Of a stretch of DNA of 64,000 nt, positions 36,032 through 45,120 are shown piece after piece. The position numbers and the translations under genes are program-made. The stretch's first letter is position 1, and the number at the start of each line of letters is the position of its first letter. The notes under the pieces are model-generated. The model was not told where the DNA came from. It saw only the letters and a list, made by a program, of their open reading frames with translations, and made no database searches. The stretch is from an uncultured Muribaculaceae bacterium. GTDB lineage: Bacteria > Bacteroidota > Bacteroidia > Bacteroidales > Muribaculaceae. The stretch lies in contig CALUMH010000002.1 of the NCBI GenBank assembly GCA_944321685.1, forward strand, positions 95,646 through 159,645, read 5' to 3'.

Positions 36032-36052
36032 CAAATAAAAAAACGCTTTACA

Positions 36053-37783
36053 ATGAAAATATCAAATATAAAATATATGGCAATTGCAGCATTGACGGCC
36101 TTCGGAGCCACCTCTTGCGACGACTTCCTCGATCGCCCGGCCGAAGACTCATACAATGTTGACAACTATTATGCCAACGACGAACAGTGCGATGCCGGCG
36201 TGTTCTACCTTTACAATTCACCGTGGAGCGACTTTACCCGCGGCGGCATAATAATGACCGAGACCATGGTAGGCAATATATACCAAAGCCAAAGTCCTTA
36301 CCTCGATTTCTCGGTTAACGGTTCGGACAACGACCTTGTGTTTATGTATGAATCGCTGTGGCAGGTGAATGCACATTGCAACACTGTTTACAACAACCTA
36401 AAGACTGCTAACTGCTCGGAGGCCACCCGCGCCAAATGTATGGGCGAGTGTCTCACATTGAAGGCTATGGCTTATTTCTACCTTGTACGCGCATTTGGCG
36501 ACGTGCCAATCGTGCACGACAACCAGGCCGAACTTGAAGGCGGAGACTACAACAACAAGCACAAGGTGCAGAAGGCCGATGTGTATGAATACATCATCAT
36601 GACACTTGAGAAAGCGATGGAATTGCTTCCCGAGACTAACGATCCCGGCCGTATTGACAAGTATTGCGCCGAAGGGTTGCTTGCCAAGGTTTATCTTACC
36701 CGTGCAGGTGTCACCGGTACGCTTAATGCCGATGACTTGGCCAAGGCTGCGCAATATGCCAAGGACGTAATCGATAATTCGGGCCGCCACTTGCTTACCA
36801 ACTATTCCGACGTGTTCCGCTTGCAGAACAACAATAGCGAGGAGTCGCTGATAGGTCTCCGTTGGTATGGTTCGCGCCAAGTGTGGACGGCGCAAAACTT
36901 CCTGCAAAGCTCGCTTGCTATGGTAGGCTTTGATGAATTTGGCGACTGCTGGGGCGGTTGGACTGCTCCGTCGGTCAACTTGCAAGATGCTTTCGGAGTT
37001 AACGTGCTGCAAGATCCTGCAACGCGTGTCGATCCCGATACTCGTCGTAAAGCCACTATGATGCTGCCCGGCGACGTATATGAATATTTTTGGACCGACA
37101 AGGGCGGATTTGATTATTTGAAATTCATGTATGACACTTCATACGGCGTGGGCGGTCCCGGCGAGCTGCAAAGCAATACAGGTAGCAACTGCGTGAAGCA
37201 TTTGTATGGCAATAGTAATGACCATTATGACGCACTCGGTTATTACCCCGAATCGCAGGCCAACGGTCTTGCCACCCACTTGCTGCGCCTGTCGGATGTT
37301 TACTTGGTTTATGCCGAAGCTATGATAGGTACAGGCACTTCCACAAGTGACCCGTCGGCCATCGACGCTTACTGGCAAGTGCGCCATCGCGGACGTCCGG
37401 GCGAGACGCAGGCACCGGCTTCCATTACTTGGGAAGATGTGTGGAACGAACGCATGCTTGAACTTGCCCACGAGGGTGATCGTTGGTATGACTATGTGCG
37501 CTTGTCGTATTACAACCCGCAAAGTGCCATTGATAGGATACGTGCGCAACGCCGCGATGCCTACTACGGGCTTGGTACAGTATATGAACAATACTATGAG
37601 TCGGGCGAGTGGACGGTAAATCCCGACGAGACTCGTTACAATCCTGATGCCGTGGCACCCAATGTGACCGAGGCAGACTTCACCCTGCCGAAACCGGTGG
37701 ATGACGTAAGTTTCAATCCCAATATGTCGGACAGCGCGCCTGCCGTTCACGAAGATGTGCGCTCGCTTTACAGTTATGATTAA
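36053..37783 (+). CDS. SusD/RagB-family surface glycan-binding lipoprotein
   Basis: 576 residues with lipobox TAFGATSCDDFLDRPAED, the classic SusD beginning. Helical SusD/RagB fold with TPR-like elements (MGECLTLKAMAYFYLVRAFG, YAEGLLAKVYLTRA-type sequence) and the C-terminal domain containing WNERMLELAHEGDRWYDYVR. It forms the hinged lid on SusC and captures oligosaccharide at the cell surface. It begins 21 bp after susC. Confidence 0.97.
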   Translation: MKISNIKYMAIAALTAFGATSCDDFLDRPAEDSYNVDNYYANDEQCDAGVFYLYNSPWSDFTRGGIIMTETMVGNIYQSQSPYLDFSVNGSDNDLVFMYESLWQVNAHCNTVYNNLKTANCSEATRAKCMGECLTLKAMAYFYLVRAFGDVPIVHDNQAELEGGDYNNKHKVQKADVYEYIIMTLEKAMELLPETNDPGRIDKYCAEGLLAKVYLTRAGVTGTLNADDLAKAAQYAKDVIDNSGRHLLTNYSDVFRLQNNNSEESLIGLRWYGSRQVWTAQNFLQSSLAMVGFDEFGDCWGGWTAPSVNLQDAFGVNVLQDPATRVDPDTRRKATMMLPGDVYEYFWTDKGGFDYLKFMYDTSYGVGGPGELQSNTGSNCVKHLYGNSNDHYDALGYYPESQANGLATHLLRLSDVYLVYAEAMIGTGTSTSDPSAIDAYWQVRHRGRPGETQAPASITWEDVWNERMLELAHEGDRWYDYVRLSYYNPQSAIDRIRAQRRDAYYGLGTVYEQYYESGEWTVNPDETRYNPDAVAPNVTEADFTLPKPVDDVSFNPNMSDSAPAVHEDVRSLYSYD

Positions 37784-37811
37784 TATCACCGTTTAATTCT
37801 ATGTGACAACT

Positions 37812-39197
37812 ATGAAATTCAAAAATATATATAAGTCGGCCTTGCTTGCCATGACAGTTGTTATGGGATTGTCGGTTGTTTCGTGCAACGACGACCAAGG
37901 CAAGTATGAGCCTGCCGACGGTGTGCCTACCGTCAAGTACATCAAGGTGACGAACCCCGAATCGGGCGACTCGCTTATCACCGGCGCATATCTCGACAAC
38001 CTGATATGCATCGTGGGTGACAACCTGAAGAGTATCACCGAGATTTGGTTCAACGACCAGCAGGCCGTGTTGAACACAAGCTATATTACCGAGCACACGC
38101 TGCTTGTGTCGGTACCGAGCATTATACCGGGTGAAGTGACCAATACCATGCGCCTGGTTGCAACAGGTGGCACTGTGAATTATCCTTTCGAGGTAATTGT
38201 GCCGGGACCGTCGATGACATCGATGTCGTGCGAATATGCCACCCCGGGCAGCGAGGTTACCGTTTATGGCAACTATTTCGTTGACGACCCCAATGTACCA
38301 TTCACAATCGAGGTGACCGATGCCGACGGCAATCCCACCGGCGAGACGATTACCGAGTTCAGTGATTTCCAACAGATGCAGGTATCATTCACCTTGCCGG
38401 CAAGCCTCACCGGGAACGACTATTATTTCTCGGCAACAACGGTATATGGCACGGCACAGTCGCAATTCCGCTACCGCGACACCCGTGGTATGCTTTTCGA
38501 TTTCGACGGACAAACTGGCCTTGGCAACAACGGTTGGCACGCACGTACAATCACCAGCGACGAGACCTCTATTACCGGCAACTTCGTGCTGCTTGGCGAT
38601 GGAACTACTCAGATGGAAGAATATGGCGGTTGGCATGAAGATCCTTACTCGTTTGAGTACTGGTGCGGCGACTGGAGCGTTCCGCAAAAGTTTGAAGGTA
38701 CTACTGCTCGCCTCAATGACATAGTGGATTTCTCCGACTTCGAGAACATGGTTGTGAAATTTGAGATTTATGTTCCCGAGAGCAACCCGTGGAGTGCAGG
38801 TTCGCTGCAAGTGATATTTGCCGGAACCGACCTCGTGACCGGTGGTGGAAATAACCAAGGCAACGGGCTTAATGAGAGCGGCAACGCCGTGCCTAACAAC
38901 ACTTACTTCCGTTCGGTTGATGACAATGGCAATGAAATTAACCCCGGTTATCCACGTGCGCTTTACACCCCGTGGCAGTCCGAAGGCTCGTTTGACACCG
39001 GCGGTGAGTGGATTACTGTTTCATTGCCTATAGCCACGGCATTTGTATATGACGACAATGGCGTGACTGCCACGCAGCAACTTACCGAGGACTCTTTTGC
39101 AAGCCTTCAACTGTTTGTTTGGTCGGGAGGTATGACCGGCACACCGTGTACGCCTATCATAAAGATCGACAATATACGTGCCGTTCCTAACAGATAA
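37812..39197 (+). CDS. Surface glycan-binding lipoprotein (SGBP) with TIG-like domains
   Basis: 461 residues from the ATG at 37812 (a GTG at 37803 is less likely). Lipobox LSVVSCNDD. The N-terminal half has two Ig-like/TIG repeats (VKYIKVTNPESGDSLITGAY, EYATPGSEVTVYGNYF). The C-terminal half, Trp-rich and beta-type (GLGNNGWHARTI, EYWCGDWSVPQ), is probably the glycan-binding module. Proteins encoded right after susD usually bind the PUL substrate on the surface. Exact ligand unproven. Confidence 0.85.
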   Translation: MKFKNIYKSALLAMTVVMGLSVVSCNDDQGKYEPADGVPTVKYIKVTNPESGDSLITGAYLDNLICIVGDNLKSITEIWFNDQQAVLNTSYITEHTLLVSVPSIIPGEVTNTMRLVATGGTVNYPFEVIVPGPSMTSMSCEYATPGSEVTVYGNYFVDDPNVPFTIEVTDADGNPTGETITEFSDFQQMQVSFTLPASLTGNDYYFSATTVYGTAQSQFRYRDTRGMLFDFDGQTGLGNNGWHARTITSDETSITGNFVLLGDGTTQMEEYGGWHEDPYSFEYWCGDWSVPQKFEGTTARLNDIVDFSDFENMVVKFEIYVPESNPWSAGSLQVIFAGTDLVTGGGNNQGNGLNESGNAVPNNTYFRSVDDNGNEINPGYPRALYTPWQSEGSFDTGGEWITVSLPIATAFVYDDNGVTATQQLTEDSFASLQLFVWSGGMTGTPCTPIIKIDNIRAVPNR

Positions 39198-39225
39198 TAT
39201 AACCCGTTTTTAATTTGATACTAAG

Positions 39226-41211
39226 ATGAAAAAATTCAATATATCGTCATTTTTAATGATATGCCTGCTGGCGGTGAGCGGCATGATGTTTACCGCTTGC
39301 GACGACGACCTCGACACCAACCAGTTCCAGGAAGGTGGAGTCAAGCTGAACGTGTGGGGACCATGTCCTGTGGCACGCGGAGGTGAACTGCGTTTCATCG
39401 GTACGGGCATGGACCAGGTGTCGGCTGTGATGTTCCCGCAGGAGATAGAGGTTACTGAAATCACCCGCGTGAGCAGCGAGGAAATTCGCGTTACCGTGCC
39501 GCAAGAGGCCGTTGAGGGAAAGTTGGTCTTGAACACTTCGCAAGGGAAGATTGAGACTACCACCGAGATTACTTTCCTTGAACCGGTTTCAATCGATGAC
39601 TTCTCGCCCAAGAGCGTGAAGGCCGGCGACGAACTTACCATTACCGGTGAATATCTTAACCTGATGCATGGTGTGATTTTTGCCGACGGTGTGGTTGTTG
39701 ACGAATTTGTAAGCCACTCGCGCAATGAAATAAAGGTTATTGTTCCTGCCGAGGCTCAAACCGGTCGCATTGGCGTTACCGACCTTGGTATCCAAAAGGA
39801 TGGCACTGTTGAGGATATCCCCAACGAGATTTATGCCGACGTTGAGGAGTTTGGCGAGCTTACCGTGACCCTGCCCGCAGTGGCACAGGTGCTCGACGTG
39901 CAGAATGCAAAGCCCGGTGATGTGATTACTGTCACCGGTACCGACCTTGACCTTGTTACCACAGTATTGATGCCTAATGACAGCATCGCCCAGTTCACCT
40001 ACGCCGATGGTGCGCTTGCCATCACCGTGCGCCAGGATGCCATCGACGGGCAGGTACGCATTCTCCCTGCATCAGGCGTGGAAGTGCTTGCCGCAAACTT
40101 GACGATGGCTGTGCCTACCGAACTTTCAGCAAACCCGGCTACCGGCTTGCGTGAGGGCGACGTGATTACCATTACAGGTACCAACCTCGACGTGGTGACT
40201 AATGTTACTTTCCCCGGCATGACCGAGGCAACCGAATTGGCCTCGCAGTCGGCAACAGAACTGACGGTGGCAATGCCTGCCGCAGCACAGTCAGGCGACC
40301 TTATGCTCAACACTGCTGCCGGCAAGAGCGTGGTGGTAGCCATTACCACAGCAAAGCCTGAAAATGTCACTTATGCGGCATCGAGCGTGGGCGGTGGCGA
40401 AAACCTTATAATCAACGGTCAGAATCTCGACCTTGTGGCAAGTGTGACATTTACCGGTGGTGCATCGGTTGGTGACTCCACATTTGTGGCACAGTCGGCA
40501 ACTCAAATCACACTTGCAGTGCCTACTGCAGGCGCTGAAACCGGCGTGGTTACACTCGTGATGGGCAACGGTGAGAGTGTTGAGGCTCCCGAAGTAACAA
40601 TCACCTCACCCAATTGCGCATACTTGCCGAGTGTTCCCGAAAGCTTTGTGCAAGGAACATCGGTTGTGCTCGACATTATTAACGGTAGTCATCTTACCAA
40701 TGTTACCATTAACGACGCACAATCGCAATTCTGGTTTGACGAAACTGCCAATACGTTGTCGATAAAGATACCTGCCGATTTAAGCGGAACTTGCACCTTG
40801 AAGTTGATTTCAGATAATGGTGAAATGGAATATGAAATCAATATCGTGGCTCTTGAAACCACCATTTGGGAAGGTTCGTTTACTTTGAGCTGGAACGCAC
40901 TTGAAGATCTCTCGTGGGGCAAGTATGATTTCAGTACGGTTAAGGCCGGACAAAAGCTTATAGTGTATTTCACCGAACTCGCTGATCAAACATATTGGCA
41001 AATTCGTATTGCCAAGGGTAACGGATGGGCGGCTCTTGCCGACTGGAGTACATCAATAGGCGGTGGCGACATATTGGATTTGGAAGCCGGTGCGACATCA
41101 TATTCCTACACTCTGACTGAAAATGACGTGAACGAATTGGTAAATGAAGGCGGATTGATATTGACCGGCACTAACATTACGATAACTCGTGTAGCACTCT
41201 CCAACAATTGA
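39226..41211 (+). CDS. Second surface glycan-binding lipoprotein with multiple IPT/TIG repeats and C-terminal binding domain
   Basis: 661 residues. Lipobox MMFTACDDD. Five to six tandem IPT/TIG-like units of about 80-95 residues follow, each recognisable by phrases such as AGDELTITGEYLNLMHGV, PGDVITVTGTDLDLVTTV, EGDVITITGTNLDVVTNV and GGENLIINGQNLDLV. The last 110 residues (TIWEGSFTLSWNALEDLSWG onward) look like a carbohydrate-binding module. The repeats form a stalk carrying the binding domain away from the membrane. A terminator-like hairpin follows. Confidence 0.85.
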   Translation: MKKFNISSFLMICLLAVSGMMFTACDDDLDTNQFQEGGVKLNVWGPCPVARGGELRFIGTGMDQVSAVMFPQEIEVTEITRVSSEEIRVTVPQEAVEGKLVLNTSQGKIETTTEITFLEPVSIDDFSPKSVKAGDELTITGEYLNLMHGVIFADGVVVDEFVSHSRNEIKVIVPAEAQTGRIGVTDLGIQKDGTVEDIPNEIYADVEEFGELTVTLPAVAQVLDVQNAKPGDVITVTGTDLDLVTTVLMPNDSIAQFTYADGALAITVRQDAIDGQVRILPASGVEVLAANLTMAVPTELSANPATGLREGDVITITGTNLDVVTNVTFPGMTEATELASQSATELTVAMPAAAQSGDLMLNTAAGKSVVVAITTAKPENVTYAASSVGGGENLIINGQNLDLVASVTFTGGASVGDSTFVAQSATQITLAVPTAGAETGVVTLVMGNGESVEAPEVTITSPNCAYLPSVPESFVQGTSVVLDIINGSHLTNVTINDAQSQFWFDETANTLSIKIPADLSGTCTLKLISDNGEMEYEINIVALETTIWEGSFTLSWNALEDLSWGKYDFSTVKAGQKLIVYFTELADQTYWQIRIAKGNGWAALADWSTSIGGGDILDLEAGATSYSYTLTENDVNELVNEGGLILTGTNITITRVALSNN

Positions 41212-41264
41212 TAATAGAATAGTTCAATAGGTTCTATATATAAATCAACCAACCTGTGTGCAGG

Positions 41265-41303
41265 TGCCCGTTCTTGTGAAACGGGGCGGGCATTTGCTTT
41301 TTT
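41265..41303 (+). terminator. Terminator-like hairpin inside the PUL
   Basis: TGCCCG (41265-41270) pairs with CGGGCA (41287-41292), with additional CCGTT/AACGG-type pairing inside, followed by TTTGCTTTTTT. It may reduce read-through from the SusCD/SGBP genes into the enzyme genes downstream. A weak promoter-like pair (TTTG near 41294, TAACTTTC near 41320) follows. Confidence 0.6.
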
Positions 41304-41348
41304 AAAGAAAAAAAACAGTAACTTTCTCATTATTTTTTGACATAGATT

Positions 41349-42785
41349 ATGAAATTCTTGAAAACTATACCGGCGGCGTTGCTCATGGCTGTTGCACTCG
41401 TTGCTTGCGACGATGATGAAACCATGATGACGCAGACTCCCGTCACATTGCGCTCGCAGTCGATTGCCGAGGGTGCATCGGTGCTTGCTGGCATGACTAC
41501 GCAACTCACCCTCTCGTATAATTATCACATGGCAGTTAACGAGGCTGCCGGAGTGACTGTTAACGGTACTGCCGTTACACCCACCATCGACGGGGCAGAT
41601 GTGAAGAATGTATTGATACCCTTGGAACTTGAGGCAGGTACCGAATATACCATTTCGGTTCCGGCAGGAGCATTCTACAATGCCGACAATTCGTCGATGA
41701 CGGCAGGCGCATTTACCGTAAAGTTCTCGACTGTCGAGGGGCTTGACAAGAACCTGGTTACAACATCGCTTGTCAACAGCAATGCCACGCAACAGGCCAA
41801 GAATGTGTATAATTTCTTGCTTGAGCAATACACTACTCGCACACTCTCGGGTGTGATGGCCAATGTGGATAACGACAATGAATTTGCCGACCTTGTGAAC
41901 ACGACCACAGGCAAATATCCGGCACTGACAGGATATGACTTCATCCACCTCGCCTACTCGCCTTGCGACTGGGTTGATTATAACAACATAACTCCGGCTC
42001 AGACGCAATGGAACAACAACGGACTTGTAACGTATATGTGGCATTGGAACACACCAAGCAACGAAGGTGACGCAGTGGATACTTATAATGCAAATTCCGA
42101 CTTCGACATCGAGGCTGCTCTTACCGAGGGTACTTGGCAGCACGATTTCATCATGGCCGACATTGCCGAGGTGGCAGGTTACCTGAAACTGCTGCAAGAT
42201 GTAGGTATCCCGGTTATTTGGCGTCCGCTCCATGAGGCAGCCGGAAATTACGACCTTTACGGCAGCATGGCCGACGGCGCGTGGTTCTGGTGGGGAAAGA
42301 AAGGCCCCGAGGCAACCAAGCAACTGTGGAAATTACTTTATGACCAATTGGTAAATGTGCATGGGCTTAACAACCTCATTTGGGTGTGGACCGTGCAAGT
42401 GCCCACCGAGCGCACCGAAGAATACCTTGACGATGCCATAGCCGCATATCCCGGTGACGAGTATGTTGATATTATAGGTGTTGACATCTATGCCGACAAC
42501 ATCGACTCGAAGAAGTTGCAATTTGACTTTGCCACTGCTGTTGCCGACGGTAAGAAGATGGTGACGCTGAGCGAATGCGGCAATGTTCCCAATCCCGAGA
42601 CTTGCTTCAACAGCGGCGAGGCATGGTCGTGGTTCATGGTTTGGTACAACACCGATGAGGATGGAAACATCTTGCTCAACACTGAGGATGCCAACTACAG
42701 CCTCAATACAGCCGAATATTGGAGTGAGTTGATGAACAGCGAATATGTAATCACTCGCGACGAAATGCCCGGCGATTTGAAATAA
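41349..42785 (+). CDS. GH26 beta-mannanase lipoprotein with N-terminal Ig-like domain
   Basis: 478 residues. Lipobox AVALVACDDD (Cys20). Residues 28-128 are Ig-like (SusE-type), then a GH26 domain at about 145-478. Catalytic residues: acid/base Glu296 in WRPLHEAAGNYDLYG and nucleophile Glu409 in VTLSECGNV; AWFWWG follows the acid/base as in the family. Endo- or exo-action on beta-1,4-mannan at or near the outer membrane. A palindromic element (42817-42846) lies between it and the GH3 gene. Confidence 0.93.
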   Translation: MKFLKTIPAALLMAVALVACDDDETMMTQTPVTLRSQSIAEGASVLAGMTTQLTLSYNYHMAVNEAAGVTVNGTAVTPTIDGADVKNVLIPLELEAGTEYTISVPAGAFYNADNSSMTAGAFTVKFSTVEGLDKNLVTTSLVNSNATQQAKNVYNFLLEQYTTRTLSGVMANVDNDNEFADLVNTTTGKYPALTGYDFIHLAYSPCDWVDYNNITPAQTQWNNNGLVTYMWHWNTPSNEGDAVDTYNANSDFDIEAALTEGTWQHDFIMADIAEVAGYLKLLQDVGIPVIWRPLHEAAGNYDLYGSMADGAWFWWGKKGPEATKQLWKLLYDQLVNVHGLNNLIWVWTVQVPTERTEEYLDDAIAAYPGDEYVDIIGVDIYADNIDSKKLQFDFATAVADGKKMVTLSECGNVPNPETCFNSGEAWSWFMVWYNTDEDGNILLNTEDANYSLNTAEYWSELMNSEYVITRDEMPGDLK

Positions 42786-42816
42786 ACAAAGTTGAAATTT
42801 TGCCATCATTGTGCAT

Positions 42817-42846
42817 TGTAGAGACGCGATTAATCGCGTCTCTACA
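42817..42846. repeat. 30-bp perfect palindrome, REP-like element copy 1
   Basis: TGTAGAGACGCGATT followed directly by its reverse complement AATCGCGTCTCTACA. The same core recurs at 47468-47498 and 51223-51248. It lies 31 bp after the GH26 stop and 30 bp before the GH3 start; as RNA it forms a strong hairpin. Confidence 0.85.
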
Positions 42847-42875
42847 GCAAGGAGGCAGAACACACACATAAAGGA

Positions 42876-45119
42876 ATGGAAACTTACAAAAATCCGGCTG
42901 CACCCATTGCCGACAGGGTGGAAGACTTGCTCGGGCGCATGACGCTTGAGGAGAAGGTGGGGCAAACCAACCAATTGGTAGGTGTGGAACATTTCCGCCA
43001 AAACCTTGCATCGCTCACTGCCGACGACTTGTTCCGCAACACTGCGCAAGCCATATATCCAGGCCATAAGCCCGAAGAGCTTGAGAAGTGGACGCGGCAG
43101 GGTATTGTGGGTTCGTTCTTGCACGTTATCACGCTTGAAGAGGCTAATCGCCTGCAACATCTTGCCATGGAGAGCAGGCTGGCTGTGCCGTTGCTTTTCG
43201 GCATAGATGCAATCCACGGCAATGCCAATTGCCCCGACAATACGGTATATCCCGGCAATTTGGGGCTTGCCTGCTCGTTCAATACCGGGCTTGCACGGCG
43301 CATAGCGCGGCAAACGGCTGCCGAAATGCGAGCCATGAATATGCACTGGACGTTCAATCCCAATGTGGAAGTGGCGCATGATGCCCGGTGGGGGCGTTGC
43401 GGCGAGACTTATGGTGAAGACCGTTGCCTTGTGGAGCGAATGGGAGTGGAGACTGTGCACGGTTTGCAGGGCAACCTTGACAGCACGGCTGATGTGGCTG
43501 CCTGTGCCAAACACTTTGTAGGCGGCAGCCGCCCCGACAACGGCACCAACGGCAGCCCTTGCGATGTGAGCGAGCGCACCCTGCGCACCACGTTCTTCCC
43601 GCCGTTCAAGGCTACGGTGGATGCCGGTGTGGCAACCGTGATGCCGTCGCACAATGAGCTTAACGGCATTCCGTGCCATAGTAGCCGTTGGCTTATGACC
43701 GATGTGTTACGCCATGAATGGGGGTTCAATGGATTTGTGGTGAGCGACTGGATGGACATAGAGCACGTGCACGACTTGCACGGCACTGCCGAAACTGTGG
43801 AAGATGCCTACCGCCAAAGCATCATGGCCGGAATGGATATGCACATGCATGGCCCCGATTGGGTTGATGCCGTGTGCAGCCTTGTGAAAGAAGGCGTGAT
43901 AAGCGAGCAGCGCATCGACGAGAGTGTGCGCCGCATACTTGAATTGAAATTCTGTTTGGGATTGTTCGAGCACCCGTATGCCGACCCGGAAACTTCCATG
44001 CAGGTGCGCTTGTGCGACGAGCATCGCCGCACAGCACTCGAAGCCGCGCGTCAGAGCATAGTGCTGTTGAAGAACGACGGCTTGTTGCCGCTTGATCCAA
44101 ACCGTTACCGCAAGATTCTTGTCACCGGCATAAATGCCCGTGATGAGAATATTATGGGCGACTGGTCGGCAAGCCAGCGACCCGAAAATGTGGTGACGAT
44201 ACTCGAAGGCATAAGCAGTTTTGTGGGTGACGGTTGCGAGGTGCTGTATGTGAGCCAAGGGTGGGATCCGCGCAATATGAGTTCCGAACGTGTGACACAC
44301 GCGGCCGAGGTGGCGCGGGAAGCCGACCTTAACATAGTGGTTGCCGGTGAATACATGATGCGGTGGCGGTGGAACGACCGCACTTGCGGCGAGGATACCG
44401 ACCGCAGTGATGTCAACCTTGTTGGGTTGCAAAACGAATTGATACGCCGGGTAGCCGAGTCGGGCAAGCCCACTATACTTGTATTGGTCAACGGTCGTCC
44501 GCTCGGAGTGGAATGGGCTGCAAGCAACTTGCCGGCTATCGTCGAGGCTTGGGAACCGGGAATGTATGGCGGCCAGGCTGTTGCCGAAATCCTGTTTGGC
44601 AAGGTAAATCCAAGTGCAAAGCTCTCTATTACCATACCGCGGTCGGTGGGGCAGATTCATTGCCACTATGATCACAAGCCATCGCAATATTTTCACCCGT
44701 ATGCCTGCTCGTCGAGCGAACCGCTTTATCCGTTTGGTTACGGATTGTCATATACGACATATTCTTATTCAGGTCTTGCAGCCGAAGGTGAGATATGTGC
44801 CGACGGAACCGGAAGTATCGACGTGTCGGTCGATGTGGCCAATACCGGCAGCGTTGACGGGGAAGAAATCGTGCAGTTGTACATTCGCGATGTGTATAGC
44901 ACATTCACCCGTCCGGTGAAGGAATTGAAAGACTTCAAGCGCGTGGCGTTAAAGGCAGGCGAGAGCAAGCGTGTGCATTTCACGCTTACGCCCGAGATGC
45001 TTGCGATGCCCGATGCCGATTACCATTGGGTGATAGAACCGGGCGACTTTGTGGTGATGGCAGGCTCTTCGAGCCGCGACAACGATTTGTTGAAAATAAA
45101 AATCAATGTTAAGAAGTAA
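42876..45119 (+). CDS. GH3 family beta-glycosidase
   Basis: 747 residues. Domains in order: (beta/alpha)8, alpha/beta sandwich, fibronectin-III-like C-terminus. Starts with NPAAPIADRVEDLLGRMTLE EKVGQ-type sequence; nucleophile Asp in GFVVSDWMDIEHVHD; substrate-binding SPCDVSERTLR and KHFVGGSRPDNGT regions are present. No signal peptide is visible from the ATG at 42876 (AAGGAGG lies 20 bases upstream), so it may act in the cytoplasm, unlike most GH3 enzymes of such loci. Probable role: beta-glucosidase on glucomannan-derived or mannosylglucose-type oligosaccharides; beta-mannosidase activity cannot be excluded. Confidence 0.92.
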   Translation: METYKNPAAPIADRVEDLLGRMTLEEKVGQTNQLVGVEHFRQNLASLTADDLFRNTAQAIYPGHKPEELEKWTRQGIVGSFLHVITLEEANRLQHLAMESRLAVPLLFGIDAIHGNANCPDNTVYPGNLGLACSFNTGLARRIARQTAAEMRAMNMHWTFNPNVEVAHDARWGRCGETYGEDRCLVERMGVETVHGLQGNLDSTADVAACAKHFVGGSRPDNGTNGSPCDVSERTLRTTFFPPFKATVDAGVATVMPSHNELNGIPCHSSRWLMTDVLRHEWGFNGFVVSDWMDIEHVHDLHGTAETVEDAYRQSIMAGMDMHMHGPDWVDAVCSLVKEGVISEQRIDESVRRILELKFCLGLFEHPYADPETSMQVRLCDEHRRTALEAARQSIVLLKNDGLLPLDPNRYRKILVTGINARDENIMGDWSASQRPENVVTILEGISSFVGDGCEVLYVSQGWDPRNMSSERVTHAAEVAREADLNIVVAGEYMMRWRWNDRTCGEDTDRSDVNLVGLQNELIRRVAESGKPTILVLVNGRPLGVEWAASNLPAIVEAWEPGMYGGQAVAEILFGKVNPSAKLSITIPRSVGQIHCHYDHKPSQYFHPYACSSSEPLYPFGYGLSYTTYSYSGLAAEGEICADGTGSIDVSVDVANTGSVDGEEIVQLYIRDVYSTFTRPVKELKDFKRVALKAGESKRVHFTLTPEMLAMPDADYHWVIEPGDFVVMAGSSSRDNDLLKIKINVKK

Positions 45120-45120
45120 G

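Noticed and set aside
39226..41211. Tandem TIG units as a DNA-level repeat array
   Set aside because: The units share protein motifs but not long nucleotide identity, so they are domain repeats rather than a DNA repeat.
42333..43679. A 448-codon minus-strand frame opposite the GH26/GH3 genes (and a 405-codon one at 41106-42323)
   Set aside because: Both are shadows of strongly supported PUL enzymes; the encoded sequences lack recognisable folds.
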